Source: Longimicrobium sp. (GTDB taxonomy: Bacteria > Gemmatimonadota > Gemmatimonadetes > Longimicrobiales > Longimicrobiaceae). Taken from it: a stretch of DNA of 37,313 nt. Below, piece after piece: positions 15,691-24,724 of this stretch. The stretch is from the NCBI GenBank assembly GCA_036389795.1, contig DASVWD010000120.1, positions 1-37,313 of the forward strand, written 5' to 3'. A program made the translations under genes and the position numbers. The notes under the pieces are model-generated. The model searched no databases and was not told the origin of the DNA. It worked only from the letters and a program-made list of their open reading frames with translations. Positions within the stretch are counted from its first letter, which is position 1. Each line of letters starts with the position of its first letter.

Positions 15691-16629
15691 ATGCGACCTC
15701 TCCCGAGCGCCGCCAGGGCCGGCGCGTCCCTGTGCACCCTGCTGTCGGCCGCCGCCCCCTGTCGCGCGCAGGCCTCGCAGGTGGCCGACACCGCGTTCGA
15801 CGCCTCCGTCGCCGAGCCCGCCTACCCGCGGGGGAGTGGCCCGCGCGTGGTGATCGACGCGGCGCACTTCAACGTCCACACCGCCGAGGGGCGCTACCGC
15901 CCGTTCGCCACGCTGCTGGCGAACGACGGATTCCGCGTCGCCCCGGGCCGCCGCGCGCTCGACGCCGCCGCCCTGCGCGCGGCGGACGTGCTGGTGATCG
16001 CCAACGCGCTGGGAGACAGCTCGTCGGCCGAGGCCGCGGCGCGCCCGGCCTTCACCGCCGAGGAGGTGGAGGCGGTGTGGCGGTGGGTGGACGGGGGCGG
16101 CGCGCTGCTGCTGGTGGCCGACCACGAGCCGGCGGGCGCGGCGGCGCGGCGGCTGGCGGCGCGCTTCGGCGTGGACATGAGCACGGGGCGCACCTTCGAC
16201 GACCCGCACTCGGACTGGACCTCCGGCAGCCCCACCTGGCTCGTCTTCCAGCGCGACACGGGCGCGCGCATCCTCGACCACCCGATCACCCGCGGGCGCG
16301 GCGAGCGCGAGCGGATCCGCCGCGTGGAGACCTTCAGCGGGCAGTCGCTCGCGGGGCCGCCCGGGAGCGTGGGCTTCCTGGCGCTGGCGCCGGGCGCCGT
16401 GGACCGCTTCCCCGGCGGCCGCGCCGTCCCGGCGGACGGGCGCGCGCAGGCCGTGGCGCTCACCGTCGGCCGCGGCCGGGTGGTGGTGCTGGGCGAGGCG
16501 GCGCTCCTCACCGCGCAGGTGACCTCGGCCGGGGGAAGGACGGTGCGCTTCGGGTGGACCTGGCCCGACAACGACGACCGCCAGCTCGCGCTCAACATCG
16601 TGCGCTGGCTGGCGGGTGCGCTACAGTGA
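15691..16629 (+). CDS. Exported DUF4350-like protein
   Basis: A 312-residue exported protein. An N-terminal signal region (GASLCTLLSAAAPCRAQA) precedes a Rossmann-like, GATase1/ThuA-type fold. Its features are VVIDAAHFNVHTAEGRY at 50-66, a strand LVIANALGDSSS near 104, WRWVDGGGALLLVADH near 130-146, and AVALTVGRGRVVVLGEAALLTAQ near 250-275. This is the layout of DUF4350 proteins, which are usually membrane-linked and of unknown biochemistry. GGAG about 8 nt before the ATG supports the start. It lies 56 bp after the membrane-protein gene on the same strand and may be the third gene of the PadR operon. A strong hairpin follows the stop. Confidence 0.82.
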   Translation: MRPLPSAARAGASLCTLLSAAAPCRAQASQVADTAFDASVAEPAYPRGSGPRVVIDAAHFNVHTAEGRYRPFATLLANDGFRVAPGRRALDAAALRAADVLVIANALGDSSSAEAAARPAFTAEEVEAVWRWVDGGGALLLVADHEPAGAAARRLAARFGVDMSTGRTFDDPHSDWTSGSPTWLVFQRDTGARILDHPITRGRGERERIRRVETFSGQSLAGPPGSVGFLALAPGAVDRFPGGRAVPADGRAQAVALTVGRGRVVVLGEAALLTAQVTSAGGRTVRFGWTWPDNDDRQLALNIVRWLAGALQ

Positions 16630-16639
16630 ATCGAACGAC

Positions 16640-16732
16640 AAAGCCTCACGCAGAGGAAGCAGAGGTAGCAGAGAAATCGGCGCCCCGGGCGTGGTTTCCT
16701 CTGCTAACTCTGCTGACTCTGCGTGAGGCTTT
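16640..16732. terminator. Hairpin repeat copy 4 / likely terminator
   Basis: Arms of about 34 bp, nearly complementary, run from AAAGCCTCACGCAGAG to CTCTGCGTGAGGCTTT with a loop around 16674-16698. It begins 11 bp after the DUF4350 stop. An ATG inside the right arm (16723) is in frame with the next gene but is not its true start. Confidence 0.7.
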
Positions 16733-16813
16733 GCTGTTTGTTCTTTTTGCGGCGAGGCAGGGTTCTGGCGTCGGCGGGCGCGGGGGATACATTGCCCATC
16801 CCGACACCCGAAC

Positions 16814-16818
16814 GGAGA
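16814..16818 (+). promoter_or_regulatory. Shine-Dalgarno deciding a TTG start
   Basis: GGAGA lies 9 nt before the TTG at 16828, which begins a lipoprotein signal peptide. No Shine-Dalgarno precedes the in-frame ATG at 16723. Confidence 0.55.
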
Positions 16819-16827
16819 CCGCCGCCC

Positions 16828-18816
16828 TTGCAGAAGACCTTTGTCGCCGGCGCGCTGGCGCTGCTCGCCGCCTGCGCGCCCGGCGCCCGCTCGGATACGC
16901 AGACGCCCGCGCCGGAGACCGCGGCCCGGGACACCACCCGCCGCTGGCTGCGGCCGGTCCCCACCACGCAGGCGTACCGCCGCGCGCTGGCCGCGGGGAC
17001 GCGCGCCGCCACGGGGGCGCCGGGGCCGCGCTACTGGCAGCAGGGGGTGAGCTACCGCATCCGCGCCGAGCTCGACCCGCGCACGGCGGAGCTGCGCGGG
17101 AGCGAGCGCATCGTCTACCGCAACCGCTCGCCCGACACGCTGGCGACCGTCGTCCTCAACCTCTACCAGAACATCTTCACCGAGACGGCGCGGCGGAACC
17201 GCGTGGCGCCCAACACCGGCGGCGTCACCCTGGAGCGCGTCGCGGCGCAGGGGCGCGCGCTCGCCGAGCAGCCGGCCAGCCGCATCGGCGTGACGGCGGT
17301 CGTCGACTCGCCGGCGGCGGGGTACGCGGTGCAGGGCACGCTCGCCCGGCTGGTGCTGCCGCGGCCGCTGCTCCCCGGCGACAGCGCGGTGCTGGAGGTC
17401 GACTGGCGGCACAAAGTCCCCCCGGCGGGGACGTTCCGCACCGCGTACGAGGACGCGCTCGGCGGGCGGGCGTTCAACGTGGCGCAGTGGTATCCCCAGG
17501 TGGCCGTCTACGACGACGTGAACGGGTGGGACGCCACCCCGTACCTGGGCGACGGCGAGTTCTACCTGGAGTGGGGCGACTTCGACGTGTCGATCACCGT
17601 CCCCGCCGGGCACCTGGTGGGCGCCACGGGGACGCTGGCGAACCCCGAGGAGGTGCTGAGCGGGCAGACGCGCGAGCGCCTGGCCCGCGCCGCGCAGTCC
17701 GACTCCGTGGTCCACGTCGTCGCGGAGGGCGACCTGGGGCGGGCGACCGCGCGGCGCACGGGAAAGCTCACCTGGCGCTTCCGGGCGGAGAACGTGCGCG
17801 ACTTCGCCTTCGCCGCCTCGGACCGCTACCTGTGGGACGCCGCCCGCGCCGCCGTCCCCGCGGGCGAGGGCGGCGGGGCGCGGTCCGCGCTCGTGCACGC
17901 CTTCTACCGGCCGGGCGCCCCGGGGTGGGAGCGCGCCTGGAGGTACGGGCAGCACGCCATCGAGTACTTCAGCCGGCTCCTGGTCCCCTACCTCTACCCG
18001 CAGGTCACCGTCGCCGAGGGGCCGATCGGGGGGATGGAGTACCCGATGCTGGTCTTCATCCCCAGGCCGCGCGAGGCCGAGGCGCTGCAGGCGGTGATCG
18101 CCCACGAGGTGGGGCACGAGTGGTTCCCGATGATGGTGGGCCAGGACGAGGCCGCGTACGCGTGGATGGACGAGGGGCTCACCACCTTCCACGAAGACCA
18201 GGCCGCGGCCGACTTCTTCCCCGGCGCCGAGCCGCCGCGGCTGGGCACCGCCGAGGCGTACCTGCGCGTGGCCGGCCGCGACAACGAGGTGCCGCTGATG
18301 CGCCACACCGACCTGGTGAGCCCCTACGGCGCGCGCACGGTGGCCGCGTACGGCAAGCCGGCCACCATGCTCGTCGCGCTCAGGGCGGTGCTCGGCCAGC
18401 CGGCCTTCGACCGGGCGATGCGCACCTACGCGCGCGAGTGGCTGCTGAAGCACCCCACGCCGTGGGACTTCTTCGCCACCTTCGAGCGCGTGGCGGGGCG
18501 CGACCTGGACTGGTTCTTCCAGCCCTGGTGGTTCGAGACGGGGGTGATGGACCAGGCGATCGCCTCGGTGCGCCAGGTGGAGGGCGGCGTCGAGGTCACC
18601 CTGCGCGACCTGGGCGACGTCCCCATGCCCGCCACGGTGGTGGTCACCACCGGGAACGGGACGATGGTGGAGGGCGAGGTGCCGGTGGAGGAGTGGGCCG
18701 GCACGCGCACGGCGACCGTCTCGCTCCCCGCCTCGGGCCGCCTGGTGCGCGTGGAGATCGACCCGCGCCGCCTCTTCCCCGACGCCGACCGCTCCAACAA
18801 CCTCTGGGAGCCGTAG
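16828..18816 (+). CDS. M1-family metallopeptidase lipoprotein
   Basis: A 662-residue gluzincin of the aminopeptidase M1 family. Starting at TTG 16828 gives MQKTFVAGALALLAAC, a lipoprotein signal peptide with Cys17 as the lipid site. The zinc site is HEVGH at 426-430, with the third ligand Glu449 in WMDEGLTTF, the exact 18-residue spacing of M1 enzymes. The exopeptidase-type GxMEN motif is GGMEYP here, as in bacterial M1 relatives of less certain specificity. An N-terminal beta-sandwich (about 60-290) precedes the catalytic domain, and a C-terminal beta domain ends the protein. It probably trims peptides in the periplasm or at the cell surface. It is monocistronic, between two hairpin repeats. 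Confidence 0.93.
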   Translation: MQKTFVAGALALLAACAPGARSDTQTPAPETAARDTTRRWLRPVPTTQAYRRALAAGTRAATGAPGPRYWQQGVSYRIRAELDPRTAELRGSERIVYRNRSPDTLATVVLNLYQNIFTETARRNRVAPNTGGVTLERVAAQGRALAEQPASRIGVTAVVDSPAAGYAVQGTLARLVLPRPLLPGDSAVLEVDWRHKVPPAGTFRTAYEDALGGRAFNVAQWYPQVAVYDDVNGWDATPYLGDGEFYLEWGDFDVSITVPAGHLVGATGTLANPEEVLSGQTRERLARAAQSDSVVHVVAEGDLGRATARRTGKLTWRFRAENVRDFAFAASDRYLWDAARAAVPAGEGGGARSALVHAFYRPGAPGWERAWRYGQHAIEYFSRLLVPYLYPQVTVAEGPIGGMEYPMLVFIPRPREAEALQAVIAHEVGHEWFPMMVGQDEAAYAWMDEGLTTFHEDQAAADFFPGAEPPRLGTAEAYLRVAGRDNEVPLMRHTDLVSPYGARTVAAYGKPATMLVALRAVLGQPAFDRAMRTYAREWLLKHPTPWDFFATFERVAGRDLDWFFQPWWFETGVMDQAIASVRQVEGGVEVTLRDLGDVPMPATVVVTTGNGTMVEGEVPVEEWAGTRTATVSLPASGRLVRVEIDPRRLFPDADRSNNLWEP

Positions 18817-18853
18817 CCGGGCACCATCCCTCATCCGACCTGTCGAGGGAAAT

Positions 18854-18919
18854 CGCACGGAGCTAACGGAATACGACGGAGAAGGTTTTTCTCTGTCGAC
18901 TCCGTTGACTCCGTGTGAG
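18854..18919. terminator. Hairpin repeat copy 5 / likely terminator
   Basis: CGCACGGAGCTAACGGA...TCCGTTGACTCCGTGTG imperfect arms, with GGTTTTTCTC in the loop. It lies 38 bp after the M1 stop. Confidence 0.6.
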
Positions 18920-19084
18920 GCCCGATCGGTTTGGCGGCCCCCTCGCGGAGACGGATGGCGGCCCGCATCTTGTCGGCGCGCCGGCGCGCGCGGTCCGCAC
19001 CCGGCGCGACTCTTGCCGTCTCCGCCCCGGTGGGCCGCGTTCGCGCGCCCGGCGGAAGTCTCTGGATCCCAAGCAGATAGACAC

Positions 19085-20557
19085 ATGAAGAACGACCTCG
19101 TCCTCCGCCTGGCGGTCCTTCCCGCCCTGGCGCTGGCGGCGGCGTGCGGAGGCGGCGACGCCGAGGCCCGCGGCGACGGCAAGGCCGGCCGCGACACCAC
19201 CGCGGTGGCGATGGCCGACTCGGCCAGCCCCACCGCCGGCTCCGAGAAGGAGCCCGGCGGCGCCTATCGCGACGACGCCCCGGCGCAGATCCGCGGTATC
19301 TACCTGAACGCCTACGCGGCGGGCGGGCCGCGGCTCAGGCACCTGCTGGGCATCGCCGACAGCACCGAGATCAACGCCTTCGTGGTGGACGTCAAGGACG
19401 AGCGCGGCCTGCACTACCGCTCGCAGCTGGAGCTGCCGATGCAGCTCGCGCAACCCTCGGAGCTCACGCTGGGCGACCTGAAGACGTTCGTCGACACGCT
19501 GCACGCGCACGGCATCTACGCCATGGCGCGCATCGTGGTGTTCAAGGACCCGGTGCTCTCCAAGGCGCGCCCCGACTGGTCGGTGAAGCAGGCGGGCGGG
19601 GCGCTCTGGCGCGACAAGAAGGGGAACACCTGGGTGAGCCCCTGGGACGAGAACGTCTGGGACTACAACCTCGACATCGCCGAGGAGGTGGCGCGCGCCG
19701 GGTTCGACGCCATCCAGTTCGACTACGTGCGCTTCGCCGAGCCGTACCGGAGCCTCCCCACCCAGGTGCACCCCAAGGCGCGCGGCGACCGCACCGACGC
19801 CATCGCCGCGTTCCTGAACGAGGCCAAGCGCCGCCTGCACCCGCTGGGCGTGGCGGTGACGGCCGACGTGTTCGGGCTGGTGCCCAACGACCCGCGCGAC
19901 GTGAACATCGGGCAGCAGTGGGAGACCGTCGCCTCCACGGCCGACCACCTGCTGCCGATGATGTACCCGTCGCACTACCTCCCCTCGCACCTCCCCGGGG
20001 TGCGGCAGCCGGACCTGATGCCGTACCAGACCATCTTCAAGAGCGCGGGGATGGCGCGGCTGCGCAACGACCGGCTGAGCGAGGCGGGCGTCTCGCCCGC
20101 GCGCGTGGTGGTGTGGCTGCAGGCGTTCAGCGCGCCCTGGCTGGGGAGGAACCACCAGACGTACGGCGGCACCCAGGTGCGCCAGCAGAAGGAGGCGGTG
20201 TACGACGTGGGCTTCGACGACTGGGTGCTCTGGCACCCCGGCTCCAAGTACGACCACATCCTCTCCGGGCTGGATCCGCAGACGACGTCGCGCAAGAAGC
20301 CGCAGTACACGCCGCCGCAGGACGTGCTGGCGATGGTGGAGCGCATGGAGCGCGAGGGGGTGCGCGCGGCGCGCGAGAAGGCGGCGCAGCAGGCCCGCGG
20401 CGACGTGACCGACCCGGCTGCGGCGCAGGCGGCCCGCGCCGGCCGCCCCGAGCCCGGCCAGCCGCCCTCGCCGAACACCCCCGGCCAGAACGCCCCCGCC
20501 GAGGCCGCGCCCAAGACGACCACCGGCTCGGGCTCGGGCGGAGGGGGACGGCGGTAG
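19085..20557 (+). CDS. DUF4015 glycoside-hydrolase-like lipoprotein
   Basis: A 490-residue lipoprotein (signal LRLAVLPALALAAAC, lipid Cys near residue 19). It has a low-complexity linker (about 20-65) and then a TIM-barrel domain of the DUF4015 putative glycoside hydrolase type: IRGIYLNAYAAGG near 70, INAFVVDVKDERG near 97, IYAMARIVVFKDP near 145, FDAIQFDYVRFAEP near 205 and VAVTADVFGL near 255. The Asp/Glu residues at the strand ends suit an acid-base mechanism, but no substrate is known. The C-terminus (about 415-490) is an Ala/Pro/Gly-rich tail, probably disordered. It is followed by a compact hairpin terminator. Neither neighbour suggests a pathway. Confidence 0.88.
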   Translation: MKNDLVLRLAVLPALALAAACGGGDAEARGDGKAGRDTTAVAMADSASPTAGSEKEPGGAYRDDAPAQIRGIYLNAYAAGGPRLRHLLGIADSTEINAFVVDVKDERGLHYRSQLELPMQLAQPSELTLGDLKTFVDTLHAHGIYAMARIVVFKDPVLSKARPDWSVKQAGGALWRDKKGNTWVSPWDENVWDYNLDIAEEVARAGFDAIQFDYVRFAEPYRSLPTQVHPKARGDRTDAIAAFLNEAKRRLHPLGVAVTADVFGLVPNDPRDVNIGQQWETVASTADHLLPMMYPSHYLPSHLPGVRQPDLMPYQTIFKSAGMARLRNDRLSEAGVSPARVVVWLQAFSAPWLGRNHQTYGGTQVRQQKEAVYDVGFDDWVLWHPGSKYDHILSGLDPQTTSRKKPQYTPPQDVLAMVERMEREGVRAAREKAAQQARGDVTDPAAAQAARAGRPEPGQPPSPNTPGQNAPAEAAPKTTTGSGSGGGGRR

Positions 20558-20578
20558 GCGAGGGGTACCGAAACGAAT

Positions 20579-20608
20579 CGAGGCCCGCGGAGCGATCCGC
20601 GGGCCTCG
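20579..20608 (+). terminator. Terminator of the DUF4015 gene
   Basis: Perfect 13-bp arms around the loop GCGA, followed by TTGC rather than a long T-run. It begins 21 bp after the stop. Confidence 0.75.
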
Positions 20609-20675
20609 TTGCATGGTGCGAAAGAGCGGCCGTCGGCGCGGCGGCGGGCCCTCACCCGCCGCCTTGGAGCGGCAA

Positions 20676-20813
20676 CCCTCTCCCAACTTCGGGAGAGGGT
20701 GGACTTTACGGTATGGCGCTCGGGACGGGGTTCTGCCTCGCGTTGCGCACCACGGGCTGCGGAGGGAGCCGACCGGGGTGCGCGGTTGAAGCCTCGCGGG
20801 GTTTGCGAGGCTT
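20676..20813. repeat. CCTCTCCC hairpin and AAGCCTCGC stem-loop, copy 4
   Basis: CCTCTCCCAACTTCGGGAGAGG, followed after about 85 bp by AAGCCTCGC-ggggttt-GCGAGGCTT (20789-20813). Orientation is inverted relative to 1949. Confidence 0.7.
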
Positions 20814-20864
20814 TCTGCCGTTGTTGCCGCGGCTTGAGCCGCCCGGCGCGGAACCACCCGACGA

Positions 20865-20896
20865 CGAAGGCCCGCGCTTCGCAGCACGGGCCTTCG
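20865..20896 (-). terminator. Terminator of the serine-hydrolase gene
   Basis: CGAAGGCCCG (20865-20874) and CGGGCCTTCG (20887-20896) form a 10-bp stem 24 bp beyond the stop of the minus-strand gene. Confidence 0.65.
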
Positions 20897-20920
20897 CATC
20901 ACGAGAGTCCGAGGGAGCCG

Positions 20921-22177
20921 TCAGTTGCCGCCGGCGGAGTAGCCGTAGCGGCCGGTGCCCAGGTCGGCGGACTCGGCCACGCGGTCGTGGAACTCGCGGC
21001 GGAGCGCCTGCATCCGGTTGTTGCCCTCGGTGTCGTAGGTGCGGTTGGTGAGCAGCACCGCCCAGGTGCCCCGGTCGGGGTCGATCCAGATGGAGGTGCC
21101 CGTGTAGCCGGTGTGGCCGAAGGAGCGGTCGGACACGCGCATCCCCGTGGACCCCGTCCCCGGGCGGCCCGGCGTGTCCCACCCCAGGGCGCGGGTGCCG
21201 GCGCCGGGCTGGCGCTGCGTGAACATGCGGATGGTCGACGCCCGCAGCACGCGCGTGCCCTCCAGCGTCCCCCCGCTGGCCAGCATCGCCGCGAAGCGCG
21301 CCAGGTCGTGCACGGTGGAGAAGAGCCCCGCGTTGCCGGTGATCCCGCCCAGCCGCCGCGAGATCGGATCGTGCACGTAGCCGCGGAAGCGGTCGCCGTG
21401 CTCGCGCGAGGTGCCGGCGCAGCGGCGGCACCCCTCGCCGGCCGCGTAGGTGGTGGAGCGCATCTTCAGCGGTCCGAACACCCGGCGGTCCAGCAGCCGG
21501 TAGAGCGGCTCGCCGGCGGCGCGCTCGGCCGCGGCGAAGAGCACCACGAACCCCACGTCGGAGTACTCGACCCGCATCCCGGGCCGGTGCTGGATCGGCG
21601 TGCCCATCACCCAGCGCAGCGCCTGCTCGTAGGTGTAGCCGTCGGGGATGTCGATCCCGGCCGGCAGCCCCGAGGTGTGGGTGAGGAGGTGGCGGATGGT
21701 CACCCAGTCCTTCATCCCGCCGCGGAACTCGGGGAGGTAGGCGTAGACCGGGTCGTCCAGGCGCATCTTCCCGTCTTCCACCAGCAGCATCACCGCCGTG
21801 GTGGTGCCCACCACCTTGGTGAGCGAGGCCAGGTCGTACACGGTGCGGTCGGGGTCCACCGGCTGGCCGTCCCACCCGCGCCCCATGTTGCCGAGGCCCT
21901 GCTCCAGCACCACCCGCTCGCCGCGCCCCACCGCGAGCGCCGCGCCGGGGAAGGCCCCGCGCTGCATCTCGGAGTAGACGGCTTCCTCGGCGCGGATGAG
22001 CGCGGTGGCGGAGAGGCCCGCCTCGGCGGCGGTGGCCAGCGGGTGCGAGGCGCCGCGCCCGTCGGCGCGGGCGGCGGGTGTGCGCGACGAGTCCGCGCGC
22101 GGGTGCGCGGAGGCCGGGGTAGCGGGCGCGACGACGTACGAGGACGCCGCCACGAGCAGCATGGCGGTGAACGGCAT
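20921..22177 (-). CDS. Exported serine hydrolase (beta-lactamase/PBP4* family)
   Basis: A 418-residue exported member of the class C beta-lactamase-like serine hydrolases. The signal peptide is MPFTAMLLVAASSYVVAPATPASA. The catalytic SxxK motif is Ser118-Leu-Thr-Lys121 in LASLTKVVG. The second motif appears as VEYSDVGF (YxN replaced by YSD). The third is GHTGYTGT near residue 355, in the KTG position. Such proteins include esterases, D-amino-acid peptidases and penicillin-binding proteins; an antibiotic-resistance role is not implied. HLLTHTSGLP is also characteristic. The start at 22177 is chosen because it begins the signal peptide; an open frame runs on to 22303, across the promoter. It appears to be monocistronic. 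Confidence 0.92.
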   Translation of the reverse strand: MPFTAMLLVAASSYVVAPATPASAHPRADSSRTPAARADGRGASHPLATAAEAGLSATALIRAEEAVYSEMQRGAFPGAALAVGRGERVVLEQGLGNMGRGWDGQPVDPDRTVYDLASLTKVVGTTTAVMLLVEDGKMRLDDPVYAYLPEFRGGMKDWVTIRHLLTHTSGLPAGIDIPDGYTYEQALRWVMGTPIQHRPGMRVEYSDVGFVVLFAAAERAAGEPLYRLLDRRVFGPLKMRSTTYAAGEGCRRCAGTSREHGDRFRGYVHDPISRRLGGITGNAGLFSTVHDLARFAAMLASGGTLEGTRVLRASTIRMFTQRQPGAGTRALGWDTPGRPGTGSTGMRVSDRSFGHTGYTGTSIWIDPDRGTWAVLLTNRTYDTEGNNRMQALRREFHDRVAESADLGTGRYGYSAGGN

Positions 22178-22229
22178 GGCGGTGCGGGTTCCGGCGGAAG
22201 ATCCGCGTACTGCGGTGTGGGGGAGTATC

Positions 22230-22258
22230 ACGATAGTCCATTGACCGGCCCGTGTCAA
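22230..22258 (-). promoter_or_regulatory. Sigma-70-type promoter of the serine-hydrolase gene
   Basis: On the minus strand, TTGACA (22258-22253), a 17-nt spacer, then TATCGT (22235-22230). It lies about 53 bp before the chosen ATG at 22177, consistent with the shorter start. Confidence 0.65.
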
Positions 22259-22419
22259 CAACCCTGACTTAGGCCCGTCATGTCCGTCCCAAGCAGTGGA
22301 CAATGATGCAGATGCGGGGCGGATGATCGTGCTGCTACGGACCTCGTCATGTGCACGGTATCAATGTTGTACTATTGCACGACGTAAGACTTTTGGTTTC
22401 AGCGGTTTAAGCCTGTCGG

Positions 22420-22475
22420 CGGCGGCTGAAGCCGCGGCAACAACGGCAGAAAGCCTCGCAAACCGCGTGAGGCTT
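22420..22475. repeat. AAGCCTCGC stem-loop, copy 5
   Basis: GGCGGCTGAAGCCGCGGC precedes AAGCCTCGC-aaaccgc-GTGAGGCTT, with one stem mismatch compared with the other copies. Confidence 0.65.
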
Positions 22476-22556
22476 CAACCGCGAACAGCCGGACGATGCC
22501 GCGCGATCAGCACCCGGCCCCGCTCCCGGGAAACCGGAAGAGGGGCCTCGTCGTTC

Positions 22557-22607
22557 CGCACTTCGCACTTCGCACTTCGCACTCAGCACTCAGCATTCAC
22601 GCACTCC
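22557..22607. repeat. GCACTTC array containing the nadE stop codon
   Basis: GCACTTC heptamers grade into GCACTCAGCACTCAGCATTCACGCACTC. Read on the minus strand, its first bases AGTGCGTGA supply the last sense codons and the TGA of nadE. Confidence 0.8.
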
Positions 22608-24669
22608 CGTCCGGCACGTTCCTCTGCAGCTCGTCCAGCCACACCACCGCCTCGCTGTCGCTGGGGGCGCGCCAGTCGCCGCGGGGGGAGAGGGAGCCGC
22701 CGGAGCCCACCTTGGGGCCGTTGGGCACGGCGGAGCGCTTGAACTGGCTGGTCTTGAAGAAGCGCCAGAGGAAGACCTCCAGCCAGCGCTTGATCTCGGC
22801 CAGGGTGTACTCGCCGCGCTTCTCCGGCGGCACCAGCTCGGGCCACTCGCCGCGCCCGCGGTCGCCCCAGGCGTGGTGCGCCAGGAACGCCACCTTGCTG
22901 GGGCGGAAGCCGAAGCGGGTGACGTAGTACAGGGTGAAGTCCTGCAGCGCGTAGGGGCCCACCACGTCCTCGGTGCGCTGCGCGGGGCGCGAGCGGTCTG
23001 CCTGCCCCTCCGGGTGCGGCACCAGCTCGGGCGAGATCTCCGTCTCCACGATCTCGCGCAGCACGGCGGCGGCCTCCGGGCTCACCTCGCCGCTCCCCGC
23101 CACCCAGCGGATCAGGTACTGGATGAGCGTCTTGGGGACCGAGGCGTTCACGTTGTAGTGCGACATGTGGTCGCCCACGCCGTAGGTGGCCCACCCCAGC
23201 GCCAGCTCGCTCAGGTCGCCCGTGCCCACCACCAGCGCCTCGTGGTAGTTGGCCAGGCGGAAGAGGTGCGAGGTGCGCTCGCCGGCCTGCGCGTTCTCGA
23301 AGGTGACGTCGTACACCGGCTCGCCCGCCGCGAACGGGTGGCCGATGTCGCGCAGCATCAGCTCGGCGCTGGGGCGGATGTCGATCTCCCCCGGGGTGAT
23401 CCCCAGCGCGCGCATCAGGTTCCAGGCGTTCTCGCGCGTGGCCGTGCTGGTGGCGAAGCCGGGCATGGTGTAGCCCAGGACGTTGGTGCGCGGCAGCCCC
23501 AGCCGGTCCATGGTGCGCACGGCCACGATCAGCGCGTGGGTGGAGTCGAGCCCGCCCGAGACGCCGATCACCACCTTCTGGATCCCCGTGGCCGCCAGGC
23601 GCTTCATCAGCCCGTGCACCTGGATGTTGTACGCCTCGAAGCAGCGCAGGTCCAGCATCTTCGGGTCGCTGGGGACGAACGGGTAGCGCGGCACCCGGCG
23701 CAGCGGCGGCGAGACGGCCGGCGGCACCTGGAACTCGAAGCCCACGCGGCGGACCTCGCGCACCCGCTCGCGGTGCGCGCCCACGCAGTCGTTGAAGGTG
23801 GTCATGCGCATGCGGTCCTGGGCCAGCCGCTCCAGGTCCAGGTCGGCAGCGATCACCTGCTCCTCGTCGGCGAAACGGCGGCTCTCGGCCAGCAGCTCGC
23901 CGTTCTCGTGGATCAGCGCGTGCCCGTCCCACGCCAGGTCGGTGGTGGACTCGCCCGGCCCGGCGGCCGAGTACAGGTAGCCGGCGATGCACTTGGCCGA
24001 GATCCCGGCGCACAGGTCGCGGCGGTACTCGGCCTTGCCCAGGGTGATGTTGCTGGCCGAGAGGTTGGCCAGCACGGTGGCGCCCGCCATCGCCAGCCAG
24101 GTGCTGGGCGTCACCGGCACCCACGCGTCCTCGCAGATCTCCACCCCCAGCGCGAAGCCGTGCACGTTCACGGCGTCGAAGAGCAGGTCGGCGCCGAAGG
24201 GAACCGTCGCGCCCAGGAACGGCACCTCGCGCGAGACCGCCAGGTGCCCGGGGGTGAACTGGCGCCGCTCGTAGAACTCGCGGTAGTTGGGGAGGAAGCT
24301 CTTCGGCACGATCCCCAGCACGCGGCCGCGGTAGACCACCACCGCGCAGTTGAAGAGCTTGCCCTCGAAGAGGAGCGGCGCGCCCACCAGGAGGACGGGG
24401 GCGAGCCCGGCGCTCGCGCGCACCAGAGCGCCGAGCGCGTCCACCACGCCGTCCAGCAGCGCGCTCTGGTGGAAGAGGTCTTCGCTGGTGTAGGCCGAGA
24501 TCCCCAGCTCGGGGAAGAGCGCCACGGCGGCGCCCAGCTCCGACGCCCGCCGCGCCAGCCCCAGCGTGCGCTCGACGTTGAAGCCCGGGTCGGCCACGCG
24601 CACGTGCGGGACGCAGACGGCCACGCGCACGAAGCCGTGGGAGTAGACCGAGTCGAAGGGGCGGTCCAA
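22597..24669 (-). CDS. nadE: Glutamine-dependent NAD+ synthetase
   Basis: A 690-residue two-domain enzyme that makes NAD+ from deamido-NAD+, ATP and glutamine in the cytoplasm. The N-terminal nitrilase-type glutaminase domain (about 10-290) has the Glu in [11 protein letters not shown], the Lys in [19 protein letters not shown] and the nucleophile Cys179 in [11 protein letters not shown]. The synthetase domain follows, with the PP-loop [14 protein letters not shown], then [25 protein letters not shown]. The length and the Cys position match the large glutamine-dependent forms. The TTG start at 24669 is set by AGGAG five bases upstream. Longer frames read through a GCACTTC array and add [11 protein letters not shown]-like nonsense. 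The stop codon falls in another array. Confidence 0.96.
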   Translation of the reverse strand: MDRPFDSVYSHGFVRVAVCVPHVRVADPGFNVERTLGLARRASELGAAVALFPELGISAYTSEDLFHQSALLDGVVDALGALVRASAGLAPVLLVGAPLLFEGKLFNCAVVVYRGRVLGIVPKSFLPNYREFYERRQFTPGHLAVSREVPFLGATVPFGADLLFDAVNVHGFALGVEICEDAWVPVTPSTWLAMAGATVLANLSASNITLGKAEYRRDLCAGISAKCIAGYLYSAAGPGESTTDLAWDGHALIHENGELLAESRRFADEEQVIAADLDLERLAQDRMRMTTFNDCVGAHRERVREVRRVGFEFQVPPAVSPPLRRVPRYPFVPSDPKMLDLRCFEAYNIQVHGLMKRLAATGIQKVVIGVSGGLDSTHALIVAVRTMDRLGLPRTNVLGYTMPGFATSTATRENAWNLMRALGITPGEIDIRPSAELMLRDIGHPFAAGEPVYDVTFENAQAGERTSHLFRLANYHEALVVGTGDLSELALGWATYGVGDHMSHYNVNASVPKTLIQYLIRWVAGSGEVSPEAAAVLREIVETEISPELVPHPEGQADRSRPAQRTEDVVGPYALQDFTLYYVTRFGFRPSKVAFLAHHAWGDRGRGEWPELVPPEKRGEYTLAEIKRWLEVFLWRFFKTSQFKRSAVPNGPKVGSGGSLSPRGDWRAPSDSEAVVWLDELQRNVPDGSA

Positions 24670-24674
24670 GGGCG

Positions 24675-24679
24675 CTCCT
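24675..24679 (-). promoter_or_regulatory. Shine-Dalgarno deciding the nadE TTG start
   Basis: AGGAG on the minus strand, five bases before TTG (24669-24667). No ATG or GTG in the frame has comparable support. Confidence 0.65.
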
Positions 24680-24693
24680 GGGAACCGGGCCAG

Positions 24694-24724
24694 TGCGAAG
24701 TGCGAGGTGCGAAGTGCGAGCTTC
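24694..24724. repeat. GCACTTC-type array, inverted copy upstream of nadE
   Basis: On the plus strand it reads AGTGCGAAGTGCGAGGTGCG and so on. Together with the array at 22557 (opposite sense) it flanks nadE as an inverted pair. Confidence 0.75.

Larger units (their letters stand above)
20558..20920. other. Gap between convergent genes: two terminators plus repeats
   Basis: No gene. The order is hairpin 20579-20608, a CCTCTCCC hairpin (about 20676-20704), an AAGCCTCGC stem-loop (20789-20813) and hairpin 20865-20896. Confidence 0.65.
22178..22596. other. Gap with promoter, AT-richer patch and repeats
   Basis: It holds the serine-hydrolase promoter (22230-22258), a patch around 22310-22400 that is clearly less GC-rich than its surroundings and has no recognisable gene, an AAGCCTCGC stem-loop (22420-22475) and the start of a GCACTTC array. 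Confidence 0.55.

Noticed and set aside
16723-16827. N-terminal extension of the M1 peptidase from the ATG at 16723
   Set aside because: That ATG lies within a hairpin-repeat arm; the TTG at 16828 has a Shine-Dalgarno and opens a lipoprotein signal.
15453-18866. Very long plus-strand open frame (over 1100 codons) overlapping the DUF4350 and M1 genes
   Set aside because: Arg/Gly/Ala-rich shadow translation with no domain; the overlapping frames carry clear signal peptides and the M1 zinc site.
20921-22177. Antibiotic-resistance beta-lactamase
   Set aside because: The family has mostly esterases and peptidases; the SxxK motif alone does not show resistance, and the second motif is YSD rather than YxN.
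22310-22400. Remnant gene or small RNA in the AT-richer patch
   Set aside because: No open frame, stable stem or promoter strong enough to support a call.
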